Positions 7,823 through 17,510 are shown, counted from the stretch's first letter. The stretch: 64,000 bases of DNA from Tritrichomonas musculus (GCA_039105265.1 JAPFFF010000007.1:5146001-5210000); one strand, 5' to 3'. Numbers and translations: made by a program. The notes: generated by a model not told the origin, from the sequence alone.

Positions 7823-9865
7823 TTATTTTTGTTTATTAAATACAACATTAAATCGGTCCGCAGCATCTTTCTTAGAATCCCTAGCTGCCTTATTTTTGGA
7901 TTTCATAGCAGTGTATCCACTATCTTCTCCATATAATCTAAGTTCAATTAAATTATCGATGTTTTCAATAAATGATTTGCGAGCTCTATTCAATTCTTCA
8001 GGAGCCTCCTCTTGTATGAATGTAATCAGTTGTGCATAAAATGGGGGTGTTTGATGGCCTTGCTCATCAGTTTGTTTTACAAGCCCAGTCTTGAAATCCA
8101 TTCCAAATCCCCATTTAAATACAACTTCCTCTACCAGTGCTAGCATTCCAAGCATTTCCCTAGGTGGTTGATTTTTATTTCGAACACCAGTTTGTAAGTT
8201 AACTATTTTGGCAATGATTTTAACCCATTTATCGATATTGGGACCAACTGCTTTCATATAATCTTGCTTATGTGTACGCTTCCAATTTGACCAAGCTGGG
8301 TATGATAATGATTTACTATCAAATTTATTTTTCTCAATAGCATTTTTCATAGGAAGGTCAAAGTAGTAAATATATATGGTATTGCATACTGCTAGAAAAT
8401 TGGTCAATTTCTTGAGTTCGAGCCAATTATAAAATTTCTTTTGATCCCAGAACGTATTCCATATGTGCGAGAACAGAGATGCCCAATAGCTGTTAGGTGA
8501 TAAGCGCTTGCTAATATGTGCCTTTCCAAGACCGGAGCCACCATATGCCTTTTCTAGAGCCAATAATTGATTAGATTTGGTCAATTGATATTCACCAGTA
8601 TTCCAATCAACTTTGTTAATATTCTTATCAAATTGCTGCTTGAGCCAAACGTTGAATGGAGTTGCTTTACGCTTAGCTTTTGAATTGCAAATTGTTTTCC
8701 AAACCTTCTTATAAGGAGATGCATGGACTAATTTGTATCCGTTGACAATAGCTGGAATTCCACGTTTATCTACCAATATGATATCATCAACCTGGTCACC
8801 ATTGAGGTCTGTAATCTCATTTCCTAATGGGTCATAAGAATTAGGTGGTAATAATCTGTAATTGGGAACTCCATTTTCATCAAGGTGGTTCAAACAATAT
8901 TCCTTTGCAGTATCACGTGCTGCAGCTAATGGAATGTATTTAACCCGGAAATTGCCATTTATAATCATATCTAGGAAGTTCTTCTTGAAAGCTGTTGAAT
9001 CACCTGCGAGTGATAGATTGCCGAATTCACCTAAACGTCCTTTGACATTTTCATAGTTTTTGCCATTACGTCTACCTAAGGTACCACTTGATGGTTCAAC
9101 CTCTTTCATAACATAGTTATATTCATTGGTTTTAGTAAATTTGGATTTTGGTTTGAATGCCGAATCTTGTATATCAGGGTTGAATTTAATTCCATGTTTA
9201 AGATGTTTTCTAGCAGGTGTCCTAACATAATCATATGGAATTTGAGAATCTTCATCGTTATTATCATCGTTATTATCATCGTTATTATCATTGTTATTAT
9301 CATCGTCAGTGCCACTGGTTTCTAAATCATCGATTTCTTCGATATCCAGTGCTTGATCATCATCATTGCCTGCTGATGGTGTTGCTAATACTTTCTTTGA
9401 AGATTTATGACTCATGAGTACTTTAGGTGTAGAAAAAATGTTTTTATCCGCATTCTCATTATCAGCATCTTTTCTATAGTCAGCTTCGATAAACTCATAG
9501 CTCATAATCTTAGGAATATATTTTTGTATATTAGCTACCTCAGTCTTTGCCTCTGGAGACTCTACGAAAAGCGATCGCTTGTCCAAGATTGAATCCAAGT
9601 TACGTATGATATCATCAACCATATCCCGGACCTCTTTAATCTCGGGGTTGCTAAGTTCACGTGGTGAATATTTCTCAGGGTCATCCGCAATGCGATAGTA
9701 TTTGGGTAATACATTAATGATGCCATCGGGGAGTATACCTTTTGATCTCAGCACACTCATATCACTATCAATCCTATCTGCACGCGGATATGAGATTTCA
9801 GGAATTGGTTCTAGTTCCGCCTCCTCCTCCTCTTCCTCAAAGGGTTCCTCAATACTGGTACTCAT
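7823..9865 (-). CDS. Large acidic protein with Asp-rich repeat and FG-GAP-like loop, element A
   Basis: 680 residues. The N-terminus is strongly acidic (EEPFEEEEEEAELEPIPE). Residues about 188-205 are a DDNN repeat coded by a 12-base repeat. Around residue 350 the sequence DPLGNEITDLNGDQVDDI resembles a calcium-binding FG-GAP/dockerin-type loop (D-x-N-G-D-x-x-D-D) and leads into a conserved-looking segment, NGYKLVHASPYKKVWK. The C-terminal 250 residues are helical with many Trp. Start codons of this gene and the fibre gene are separated by 18 bases. I do not recognise the protein. Size and position would suit a large virion or terminal protein, but function is unassigned. Confidence 0.65.
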   Translation of the reverse strand: MSTSIEEPFEEEEEEAELEPIPEISYPRADRIDSDMSVLRSKGILPDGIINVLPKYYRIADDPEKYSPRELSNPEIKEVRDMVDDIIRNLDSILDKRSLFVESPEAKTEVANIQKYIPKIMSYEFIEADYRKDADNENADKNIFSTPKVLMSHKSSKKVLATPSAGNDDDQALDIEEIDDLETSGTDDDNNNDNNDDNNDDNNDEDSQIPYDYVRTPARKHLKHGIKFNPDIQDSAFKPKSKFTKTNEYNYVMKEVEPSSGTLGRRNGKNYENVKGRLGEFGNLSLAGDSTAFKKNFLDMIINGNFRVKYIPLAAARDTAKEYCLNHLDENGVPNYRLLPPNSYDPLGNEITDLNGDQVDDIILVDKRGIPAIVNGYKLVHASPYKKVWKTICNSKAKRKATPFNVWLKQQFDKNINKVDWNTGEYQLTKSNQLLALEKAYGGSGLGKAHISKRLSPNSYWASLFSHIWNTFWDQKKFYNWLELKKLTNFLAVCNTIYIYYFDLPMKNAIEKNKFDSKSLSYPAWSNWKRTHKQDYMKAVGPNIDKWVKIIAKIVNLQTGVRNKNQPPREMLGMLALVEEVVFKWGFGMDFKTGLVKQTDEQGHQTPPFYAQLITFIQEEAPEELNRARKSFIENIDNLIELRLYGEDSGYTAMKSKNKAARDSKKDAADRFNVVFNKQK
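9253..9306. repeat. 12-base microsatellite coding for Asp/Asn
   Basis: Four and a half units of CATCGTTATTAT, with one unit changed at one base. The period is a multiple of three, so on the minus strand it codes for a D-D-N-N run within the 680-residue protein. Confidence 0.85.
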
Positions 9866-9883
9866 ACCTTTATTTTATAGAAA
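9866..9883. promoter_or_regulatory. Eighteen-base divergent start region
   Basis: CCTTTATTTTATAGAAA is nearly all that separates the start codons of the acidic protein (minus) and the fibre protein (plus). TTTATTTTATAG and its reverse complement CTATAAAATAAAG lie directly before the two ATGs. Transcripts in both directions must start within a few bases, as short trichomonad 5' leaders would allow, or inside the opposite coding sequence. Confidence 0.4.
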
Positions 9884-12031
9884 ATGTTCAGCATAGAACA
9901 GAGTGGATTTTCTATAAAAGGGGCCACTATCGACGAGCTATTGATTGAATATATTAAGAAGTATGCATGCATGTGTCATAATGGGTCCAATGGCTCAAAT
10001 ATAACTGGTCCCAACCAGGAGCAAATCAAGGAACTCATTACGAGTACAGTTGGTGAGCAACTCGAAAAATATGCCTTAGCCAAGGACCTTGAGTCATACG
10101 CTTTGCAAACCCAGCTATTCGACTATGTGAAAACCGAGGATTTCAATACGGAGATGCTGAAGTACGCATCTAGTGAAGATGTGGATGGTGCCATTGGGGA
10201 ATTACGTGATTACATCGCCAAAAACTGTGCGCTATCTACTGAAATACCTGAGGTCCCTGAGAACATCGTTACGAGTGATTCATTGAGTACTGCTTTGGAA
10301 CCATTTGCTAAGACCCAGGACTTAAGTGAGTATGCTAAGACCCAGGACTTACCAGATATGACCGAGTACGCGAAGCTTGCGAACTTAGGTGAGTATGCTC
10401 TCAAAGCGGATATCCCAGAACCAGTTGACTTGACACCATATTATACTAGTGGTCAGGCCGATGAGAAGTTCGTCGATGAAGATGAGCTCGCATATGAATT
10501 AGATAAGTATGAGACCAAGGATGTGGCTGATGGGAAGTATGCGAAGCTTGCGAACTTAAGTGAGTACGCTCTCAAAACGGATATCCCTGAGATCCCCACT
10601 GATTTGGTTAATGAATCTGCGTTGAGTACTGTGTTGGAACCATATGCGAAGACCCAGGACTTACCAGATATGACCGAGTACGCGAAGCTTGCGAACTTAA
10701 GTGAGTATGCTCTCAAAACAGATATACCAAAAGAGTATTTCACTGATATCGGTGGAGAGGTTTATATCAAAGACCCAAACAACATCCTGACATTGGGTGG
10801 AGCAAATCAGACAAGTAGTGATGCACCTCTCATGGTCATGAAACCAAATCATTCTCGAAATAGTAGAATATTTAGCATTGGCAATCAACTGGATAGTTCG
10901 AAGGAGCGATGGTTAGATTTTGATATTGATGCAAACAGTGATACAGCGACCATCAAATACAATGAAATAACTGCATTGGAGATTACTCGATCAAAAGTTT
11001 GTGTTATGAATGCATGTGACGTAGACGGTAATGCCTATGCAAAAACCCAGGACTTACCAGATATGACCAAGTATGCACTCACAACAGATATCCCAGCACC
11101 AGTTGACTTGACACCATATTATACCAGTACCCAGGCTGATGAGAAGTATGCATTGAAGTCGAGTGCTGTTACAGATGAGCAGCTAATAAAAAGGTGTGCC
11201 ATTGATTGCGGACCGATTACAGAGGGCGGTGAAATATCAATTCATTATCTAAAACTTGAAGGTAATGTGATTAAACTGGAATATATAGTAGGTGATTATG
11301 CGCTATGTTGTGAAATAAGGGTGTTATTCCGTGATACAGATGGAAATCCCCATAACATAGTAATAGTATTACATCAGAGGACTGTGTATTTCGACAATTT
11401 CAAATTCCCACTCTATTATGAAGACACTGTTGATATAGCATCAAGACCCCTGACATATAATTTCCCAATAGGTGGATATTCCTGGACAGTTACTCAGGAA
11501 TTATTAGATGCTAGACAACTATATTCAAGACAAATCATGTCCCGAGGGTATTTAGCAACATTCAAGGCTGCTATTTACGGTGCACAATCCAACACAACCA
11601 TCACCCACTACTCCCCAATCGAGTCATCGGTTAACACCATCACCGATTTCGTCATTGGAGCTCCTGTATATATGACCGGTAAGGTATATCATCGTGAGGA
11701 TTCGAAATGGGTCCCTAGCACTGAAGCTGACACCACTGATTGCATATGTAGTGTGAAGACCACTGGTACCTGGAAGGAGTATGTTGGTATATGCGTGAGA
11801 ATCGATGAAGCCAATGGTTGTATCACATTCGCCACTCATGGGGATTACATGGTTAAGGTTGAGGACTCCTCATGCTATTCCATTGGGGATGAGGTATTCA
11901 TTGATAACGCTGATAATAAACTGAAGATACTCACTGGTGAGACTGCGATAACCTCAAAAATAAATCGTATGACCGTGGGTATCATAACTGGTATCATCAA
12001 CGGATCCACATTAGCTGTATTCAAATCATAA
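9884..12031 (+). CDS. Tail-fibre-like attachment protein of element A
   Basis: 715 residues. After a short N-terminal region, residues about 50-280 contain many degenerate repeats of the types YAKTQDLPDMTEYA, KLANLSEYALKTDIP and DLTPYYTS, the pattern of phage and adenovirus-like trimeric fibre shafts. The repeats continue at about 385-425. The C-terminal 280 residues are a beta-rich, glycine-containing head (FVIGAPVYMTGKVYHRED, YVGICVRIDEANGCITFATHGDYMVKV). By analogy with known fibres it would form a trimer on a capsid vertex and contact a cell surface. Neighbouring repeats are nearly identical at DNA level, so the shaft length can change by recombination. The role is inferred from repeat style. 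Confidence 0.7.
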   Translation: MFSIEQSGFSIKGATIDELLIEYIKKYACMCHNGSNGSNITGPNQEQIKELITSTVGEQLEKYALAKDLESYALQTQLFDYVKTEDFNTEMLKYASSEDVDGAIGELRDYIAKNCALSTEIPEVPENIVTSDSLSTALEPFAKTQDLSEYAKTQDLPDMTEYAKLANLGEYALKADIPEPVDLTPYYTSGQADEKFVDEDELAYELDKYETKDVADGKYAKLANLSEYALKTDIPEIPTDLVNESALSTVLEPYAKTQDLPDMTEYAKLANLSEYALKTDIPKEYFTDIGGEVYIKDPNNILTLGGANQTSSDAPLMVMKPNHSRNSRIFSIGNQLDSSKERWLDFDIDANSDTATIKYNEITALEITRSKVCVMNACDVDGNAYAKTQDLPDMTKYALTTDIPAPVDLTPYYTSTQADEKYALKSSAVTDEQLIKRCAIDCGPITEGGEISIHYLKLEGNVIKLEYIVGDYALCCEIRVLFRDTDGNPHNIVIVLHQRTVYFDNFKFPLYYEDTVDIASRPLTYNFPIGGYSWTVTQELLDARQLYSRQIMSRGYLATFKAAIYGAQSNTTITHYSPIESSVNTITDFVIGAPVYMTGKVYHREDSKWVPSTEADTTDCICSVKTTGTWKEYVGICVRIDEANGCITFATHGDYMVKVEDSSCYSIGDEVFIDNADNKLKILTGETAITSKINRMTVGIITGIINGSTLAVFKS

Positions 12032-12040
12032 TGTAGGTCG

Positions 12041-12054
12041 CAGCAATTTTGCTG
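12041..12054. terminator. CAGCAA/TTGCTG hairpin between convergent genes
   Basis: CAGCAATTTTGCTG folds into a six-base stem in the 33-base gap between the convergent fibre and polymerase genes. The flanks GGTCG and TCACCC partly extend it. GGTCGCA also precedes the palindrome at 4573. A 3'-end signal serving both genes is plausible but unproven. Confidence 0.4.
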
Positions 12055-12064
12055 TCACCCAAAT

Positions 12065-15000
12065 TTAGAGCATAATATAGTCCCCTGATGTGAGTCCATG
12101 GATGAATGGGGCACAGGATTGGTTCTCGAGGACAATCATTTTGGTGTGAGTCCCGGTGAGAGCATTCTTGTTTACCGTGATCTTGGACATCGTCATCTCA
12201 CTGATTTTGCTCTGGATTTTGGTATTGCGCATCAATTGCAGATTGATATTTTTGCCAACCTTCACACCACCATTGTCGATGATGTCCTTGTAATCATCAC
12301 TTGTAATATGGTTTTTCTTGAGGGAGACCCCCTTGAGTTTGAGTGCCTTGGTTATAGAGCCACTATTAAATATGGTGTAGCACTTGGGGGCTAACGCAAT
12401 CATATTCTCACCATATTTCTCAATGCAGAGACCCAGTATTTTCTTCTCATCAGCGATTGTATTTATATTGGGATTCGGCATGAACTTATATATGTTCTCA
12501 TCATAGAATGCTCTATTCTTGATGATGTATTTGAACTCTTGATTGGAACCCTTGGATTCATCACCAGCAACCGCAAAATATGCACTATCGGTGTCTCCCT
12601 CTATGAAATGGAATCGTTCCACATCAAGGCACTTGTACATGAAATCGTATATGAATGTGAGATACCAGAATTTGGCATTATCTAGTGTCCAGAATGACTC
12701 CTGAAGGCAAGTCGTACATTTGAAGCTCTTTGGGTTCATTTGGAGTAGGTAGTTGTCATCACTCAATTTGATCCCACTAACATAGTTATCGTAGATGATA
12801 TTCTGGAAGGTCTTATCACGTGAACATATTTTTATTTTAGAGAACTTCTCAGTGTTCATCCCATCGTATCCATATGAACCATTCATGCTAATCTTGTAGA
12901 ACTTTTCATTGCCGGATACAGCTCCAGAAATGATATCCTGACGACGTTTCATGAACTCACTAACAAATGGGTTGAAACCACGATGAGCTTCATATTTAGT
13001 GAGACTTTTGATATCTTCGATGACAAGCCCATGGTCGAGTAGGAACCAGAGATAATAATTTGAGAATGTTTGATAGGTACCCATCGTATCGACACACATA
13101 GTTAGCTTTCGTTCAGTTTTATCAGCGGATGGGAGTTTGTTGTGAGTCATGTAGTTGTGCATGTATGAACCAATGGTTGTTTCATCGTTCGTGATATCAA
13201 AATTGCGAAATACTGGTGGGAAATTGATGAAGTTATTGATTTTAGATACTGGGCATTTCAATATGACCTCCGCTTTGAACAAATATTTAGGATGCTTTCG
13301 TAAATTCCGGCTGTTGATGATATGCATACATGAGTTATAGGTTTTCATATTTTTGGTACCATTGTTATAAACATCGAATCTCTCCAACATGGAACCTGGC
13401 ATATACATAACCCCTCCGTGATATGGATTGAAATCATGTTTGGTTGAACTGAATGCTGATGGGTATAAGCTATTGAAATCAACTCCAACAATGTGAGTCA
13501 TAGTGTGAGGGGTATCATATGAGATTACCTTGTGGTCAACGGCGTTGTATCTAAAACGATTTATATTAGTGTGGCCCTTGATGTTGACACGGTGCATAAC
13601 ATTGGATAGACCTCCAGTGATGTTGTTCCGTAAGCTATAATATTCCTGTTCATCATTGATGAGTGTTGGGAGATGCATCATCTTGCAATATTTCTTCAGT
13701 TGAATTCGTAGTTTGGTTATATTGGGGTCATCACGACTGCGAAGTTTGTTGCATTCTGCACAAGCGAGTTTACAGTTGCTGAGTTCGTGACCGATATCGT
13801 TATTGATTCTATCGAGGGTAGGCTTATTGGTCCACGTGAAGTGTTCACCACAGAGATGACACTTACCGGTATCAGGATTGTTGTACATTTTCATGAATTC
13901 ATCAAACTGCTCCTCGCAAACACATTTATCGAGGTTCCTGGGAGAGTCCTTATGAGATTGATTATATTTGACATCCTGATTATAGTAGTTCTCACATTTG
14001 AATCTCCACCATTTGAGATTTGGTTTGAATGTATTTATAGAATTCTGTATAGAGTATTCAGTGTTTGGGTCAAATTCCTTATAAGCGAGTGCATACTTGA
14101 TACAGGATGCATTCTTGCTCAACGAGAGATTCGATATGAGGTCAACGTTGTACTGAGCATTGAGGACTATCAAATTGTCAATGGGTTTAATCATCATCTC
14201 AACATCGTTATCATTATACGCCAACAGGTAATCCCATCGGGTTTTATAATTTTTGGCATCTTCGAGATATAATTTGTAATCATCTTCAGTCAATGGATTC
14301 TTCTGGTTGAGATAACTGTAAAATGCTTCATACTCAAAGGGCTCCGTTCGTGAGAGAACCTCATTATAATTCTCAATGTTGATAGCTTCATATGGGAACA
14401 CACCTTTACTGCTATTCTCGAGTCCACCAAAATCTACACCAAATTGTCGTAATGTACCTCCAGCAACGAATGATTGTGCATCGATGAATCTCAACTTGGT
14501 GTTATATTTTGAGGACTTCAATATGAATTGCTTCAATGATGATGCGGTACCGATGATACTGTTGGGCTCGACACTCCACGAACAGTAATTGAGATACTGC
14601 TTGAATAGGTTACTATCGAATCTACTCGAATTGAACCCAAATACGGTAATCACATTCAGGTTTCTGTCGATTTTATTGAGAGTATCAATCGATTCATTAA
14701 TAAAGGTTTTCATATATTGAACCTTATCGTGATACACCTGTTGAGATTGCTCAAACAACCACTCAATCCACTCAGTGATGAACTCAGTTGAATCTCTTAA
14801 TGAGAAGTGTCGTGTGTTGCAACCAGATTGTGATTTGACACATGATGATACGCTAAGTGGAATCAATCGAGAGTTGATAGTTGTTGATGAACCAATAGAT
14901 GTATTCACAGGTTGTTCAACAGTTTCGAAATCATAAGTGATGTAATATATGTTGGGTTTCCATTCGAGACCATATGCTAAACAATATTCATACACCGGAT

Positions 15001-16963
15001 TGTTGAGTATATGTGGACAATATGGAAGTGGCTCACGATTAGGTATAAATTGTTTTCGAAATACTCCAGTACAGTTATCAACATGATTCTTGAAGCGATT
15101 CATATTGTGATGACCGTAATGTGCATATGAGCCACACTTTGGGCAGATATGGATGTTGGTCAACTTCTCAGCATCCTTGATATACATTATGTGAATGATT
15201 CGATTTTGAGTGAACAGCAATGCAGATTTCCTAAATGAATTGTCACGATTATATTTCCATTGGTCCTGAAGGTTATACACCTTGAGTTCTGCATTGTACT
15301 CATAGATGTCAACATTCAAATGATGCTTTTCAGCAGATGCCTTCATGGCTTCAATTGATGTACCCGGATAGTTGTTCAGGAAGTTGATTGCAGCTTGAGA
15401 TGGCTTAGTTGAATACACTATATTGTGTTCCCCGCACAGAAGTTTCCTAGCTGCTTGTGTACGATGCTTAGTATAACAATGATATTTGGGGTTAACTAGA
15501 TGATCATCGAGACATGCAGCAAGAAATCGGTACCAACATAGATTGTCATCGACGTTGTCTGTGATAATGAATTTATTATTTTTGATTTCAGGAGGTAAAT
15601 CCTTGATGGGACCACTAACCTTGACCATTCGAGATACTGTGAATGAAACTGTGCCTACGAGAATCAACTTGGTGCTCGATGTTGAGGTTTCATATGAGTG
15701 CAGTACTGATTCAATATAGTACTTCACGATATCAAGTGATTGCTCATCACGAACCACAATTGGGGTAGCAGATTTATAGTTATTCCAAGTGATTTCCCTA
15801 GCTGTATATTGGAATGTGTCAGTCTCAGCACTGGATGACTCAAATACACCCGAGAGTTGGAAATATATTTTGAATGGTTTCACCTCACGTTCATAAACTT
15901 GTTGCAAGCCATCATATATACTGTTCAATGAGGATATCGAGTTGAAGTAGTATATGTATATAGGCTCGAAGGTATCAATATCCGTGTGTTCATTGTAATC
16001 ATTATCAGCATATTTGGCATATTTTTGCCAAGCCTCTACAGCCTTATCGTAGTCCTCAGGTAAGTTCACCATGAGGAAATCATTGTGTTTCGATTTGAAT
16101 TCATGACCGAACTCGCCAAGGTACTCGAATATTTCATTATTTTCAGGATCTTTGGGGATACCATCAATATCAGTGCTACCATCAATAATACGAGCTAGTT
16201 TTGTAATTTTAGACCTATCTTGGAATATATCTTGTATTTCAGCTCTATCGAGATATTCGGGATAATATTTGTTGAAATATGAATATACTTTACGTTCATC
16301 ATCTAATTGCTGTTGGAACTCATCTTGGGTATTCATATGTTGAAGTACATCAATGGGGTCATTAATTTTGTAATCAGCTCTATTGAATTTATTGAAGTAA
16401 TCGTTATCCAGTTTGTCATTCAATCTCTTTATATATGAAGGCTGCTCATCATACCGAATTGGTTTCTTATGAGTTGTCGGTGGTGGAAGTATTGGTGGAT
16501 ACTCATTTTCACGAATCAATCGTTGAGCTTCCTGCAAAGCATATTTTGCAACATCAATATTATGTTGTATTTGGCGTTCCCTATATACCTTACGTTCATC
16601 ATCTAATTGCTGTTGGAACTTATCTTGGGTATTCATATGTTGAAGTACATCAATGGGTTCATTAATTTTGTAATCAGCTCTATTGAATTTATTGAAGTAA
16701 TCATTATCATCTGCAAGGCGTTCAGCCCTCAGTTGTCCAAAGAATGTATCAAAATGAGATTCATGGAGTATACCATTGGGATTGAAACCTGTGCGAGCTA
16801 CAAATGAGTTATAATTTAGGTACTTCGTGAGTTTGCTCAGTTGAGCAACAAATGTAGTGTTGGTTGGGATGTTACCACCGAACTCATTGTTGATGATATT
16901 GATATAATTTTTGATAGTCCATGAAGGAATTGCACCAAAATTCTTATTCGAGATACAACTCAT
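12065..16963 (-). CDS. Protein-primed family B DNA polymerase of element A, with HNH-type zinc motif
   Basis: 1,632 residues from the ATG at 16963 (MSCISNKNFGAIPSW); TATTTTTACG lies upstream. Order: N-terminal region with a duplicated 42-residue segment; an OTU-like Cys region (NLCWYRFLAAC, about 480) and a C2H2-like finger (CPKCG...HVDNC); exonuclease I YDFETVE (about 680); exonuclease II FGFNSSRFDSN; exonuclease III YNDNDVEMM. An HNH-type motif follows at about 1033-1075 (CHLCG, LDRINNDIGH, CAECN). Then polymerase motifs A (DFNSLYPS, about 1163), B (NGSYGYD, about 1363), C (GDTDSAYF, about 1461) and K-x-Y (PKCYTIF). It replicates the linear element using a protein primer. It is longer than the element B polymerase mainly through the N-terminus and HNH part. 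Confidence 0.93.
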   Translation of the reverse strand: MSCISNKNFGAIPSWTIKNYINIINNEFGGNIPTNTTFVAQLSKLTKYLNYNSFVARTGFNPNGILHESHFDTFFGQLRAERLADDNDYFNKFNRADYKINEPIDVLQHMNTQDKFQQQLDDERKVYRERQIQHNIDVAKYALQEAQRLIRENEYPPILPPPTTHKKPIRYDEQPSYIKRLNDKLDNDYFNKFNRADYKINDPIDVLQHMNTQDEFQQQLDDERKVYSYFNKYYPEYLDRAEIQDIFQDRSKITKLARIIDGSTDIDGIPKDPENNEIFEYLGEFGHEFKSKHNDFLMVNLPEDYDKAVEAWQKYAKYADNDYNEHTDIDTFEPIYIYYFNSISSLNSIYDGLQQVYEREVKPFKIYFQLSGVFESSSAETDTFQYTAREITWNNYKSATPIVVRDEQSLDIVKYYIESVLHSYETSTSSTKLILVGTVSFTVSRMVKVSGPIKDLPPEIKNNKFIITDNVDDNLCWYRFLAACLDDHLVNPKYHCYTKHRTQAARKLLCGEHNIVYSTKPSQAAINFLNNYPGTSIEAMKASAEKHHLNVDIYEYNAELKVYNLQDQWKYNRDNSFRKSALLFTQNRIIHIMYIKDAEKLTNIHICPKCGSYAHYGHHNMNRFKNHVDNCTGVFRKQFIPNREPLPYCPHILNNPVYEYCLAYGLEWKPNIYYITYDFETVEQPVNTSIGSSTTINSRLIPLSVSSCVKSQSGCNTRHFSLRDSTEFITEWIEWLFEQSQQVYHDKVQYMKTFINESIDTLNKIDRNLNVITVFGFNSSRFDSNLFKQYLNYCSWSVEPNSIIGTASSLKQFILKSSKYNTKLRFIDAQSFVAGGTLRQFGVDFGGLENSSKGVFPYEAINIENYNEVLSRTEPFEYEAFYSYLNQKNPLTEDDYKLYLEDAKNYKTRWDYLLAYNDNDVEMMIKPIDNLIVLNAQYNVDLISNLSLSKNASCIKYALAYKEFDPNTEYSIQNSINTFKPNLKWWRFKCENYYNQDVKYNQSHKDSPRNLDKCVCEEQFDEFMKMYNNPDTGKCHLCGEHFTWTNKPTLDRINNDIGHELSNCKLACAECNKLRSRDDPNITKLRIQLKKYCKMMHLPTLINDEQEYYSLRNNITGGLSNVMHRVNIKGHTNINRFRYNAVDHKVISYDTPHTMTHIVGVDFNSLYPSAFSSTKHDFNPYHGGVMYMPGSMLERFDVYNNGTKNMKTYNSCMHIINSRNLRKHPKYLFKAEVILKCPVSKINNFINFPPVFRNFDITNDETTIGSYMHNYMTHNKLPSADKTERKLTMCVDTMGTYQTFSNYYLWFLLDHGLVIEDIKSLTKYEAHRGFNPFVSEFMKRRQDIISGAVSGNEKFYKISMNGSYGYDGMNTEKFSKIKICSRDKTFQNIIYDNYVSGIKLSDDNYLLQMNPKSFKCTTCLQESFWTLDNAKFWYLTFIYDFMYKCLDVERFHFIEGDTDSAYFAVAGDESKGSNQEFKYIIKNRAFYDENIYKFMPNPNINTIADEKKILGLCIEKYGENMIALAPKCYTIFNSGSITKALKLKGVSLKKNHITSDDYKDIIDNGGVKVGKNINLQLMRNTKIQSKISEMTMSKITVNKNALTGTHTKMIVLENQSCAPFIHGLTSGDYIML
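16283..16708. repeat. Direct duplication inside the polymerase gene (300-base period)
   Basis: Positions 16283-16408 and 16583-16708 agree at 122 of 126 bases, exactly 300 bases apart. They code for two copies of a segment with DYFNKFNRADYKIN and VLQHMNTQD. The spacer keeps the reading frame. The high identity points to a recent in-frame tandem duplication. Confidence 0.9.
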
Positions 16964-17033
16964 TTGCCCAAACGTAAAAATATAAAATTGTAATCGGTAA
17001 AAATATTGATTAAACATTATTTTTGAATTTTGG

Positions 17034-17510
17034 CTAGAAATCGATTGTATCAATCTCAACTTCGGGGGTTAGAGTCGTTTCACTAGGAGGAACATTTATA
17101 GTCATATGGGTGTTGAGTAGTTTTTGGGTCATATACATGGAGATACTTAAATTTAGGTTATCGAATATTAGTTTACGCAATAGGGATATACGTTTATGAG
17201 GTTCCACGTTGGATACTGCATCGATTACATCCTTTGATGAGACATATTGGATCAATCGGTCGTGATCCTTAATATCCAAAAACTTGCTTCGATTGAATAT
17301 ATGGGTTCGATTTAAGCGAGAATGGGGATGTTCAATAGATGATGTCTCAGGAGGTGAGTCACTTCGAACGAAATTCTTAGGCTGTACCGTTGTGCTTGGA
17401 TTAGGAGATGGCTGTTTATGGTTCATACGTTTAATCAAATGCTTGACATCTTGGCACAAATCGGTGATACCATTTAAAATTTTTAATAGTATATCAGTGT
17501 CAATTTCCAT
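17034..17510 (-). CDS. Hypothetical protein at the end of element A (158 aa)
   Basis: The first 30 residues are a helix with hydrophobic heptads (ILLKILNGITDLCQDVKHLIKRM), then a Pro/Ser/Thr-rich linker, then a helical domain (RLIQYVSSKDVIDAVSNVEPHKRISLLRKLIFDNLNL as two helices). It is the outermost gene, 70 bases upstream of the polymerase on the same strand, and its start has the context ATTTTGTATAAATG. A small DNA-binding or terminal protein could sit here, but I see no recognisable motif, so function stays open. Confidence 0.55.
   Translation of the reverse strand: MEIDTDILLKILNGITDLCQDVKHLIKRMNHKQPSPNPSTTVQPKNFVRSDSPPETSSIEHPHSRLNRTHIFNRSKFLDIKDHDRLIQYVSSKDVIDAVSNVEPHKRISLLRKLIFDNLNLSISMYMTQKLLNTHMTINVPPSETTLTPEVEIDTIDF

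Noticed and set aside
13500-13900. Intein in polymerase B of element A
   Set aside because: No splicing-junction residues or Hint blocks are seen; only an HNH-type zinc motif of about 42 residues is present.
13787-14272. 161-codon open frame antisense to polymerase B of element A
   Set aside because: It lies wholly opposite the HNH and exonuclease region, has no start context and its protein composition is that of a reverse-strand shadow.
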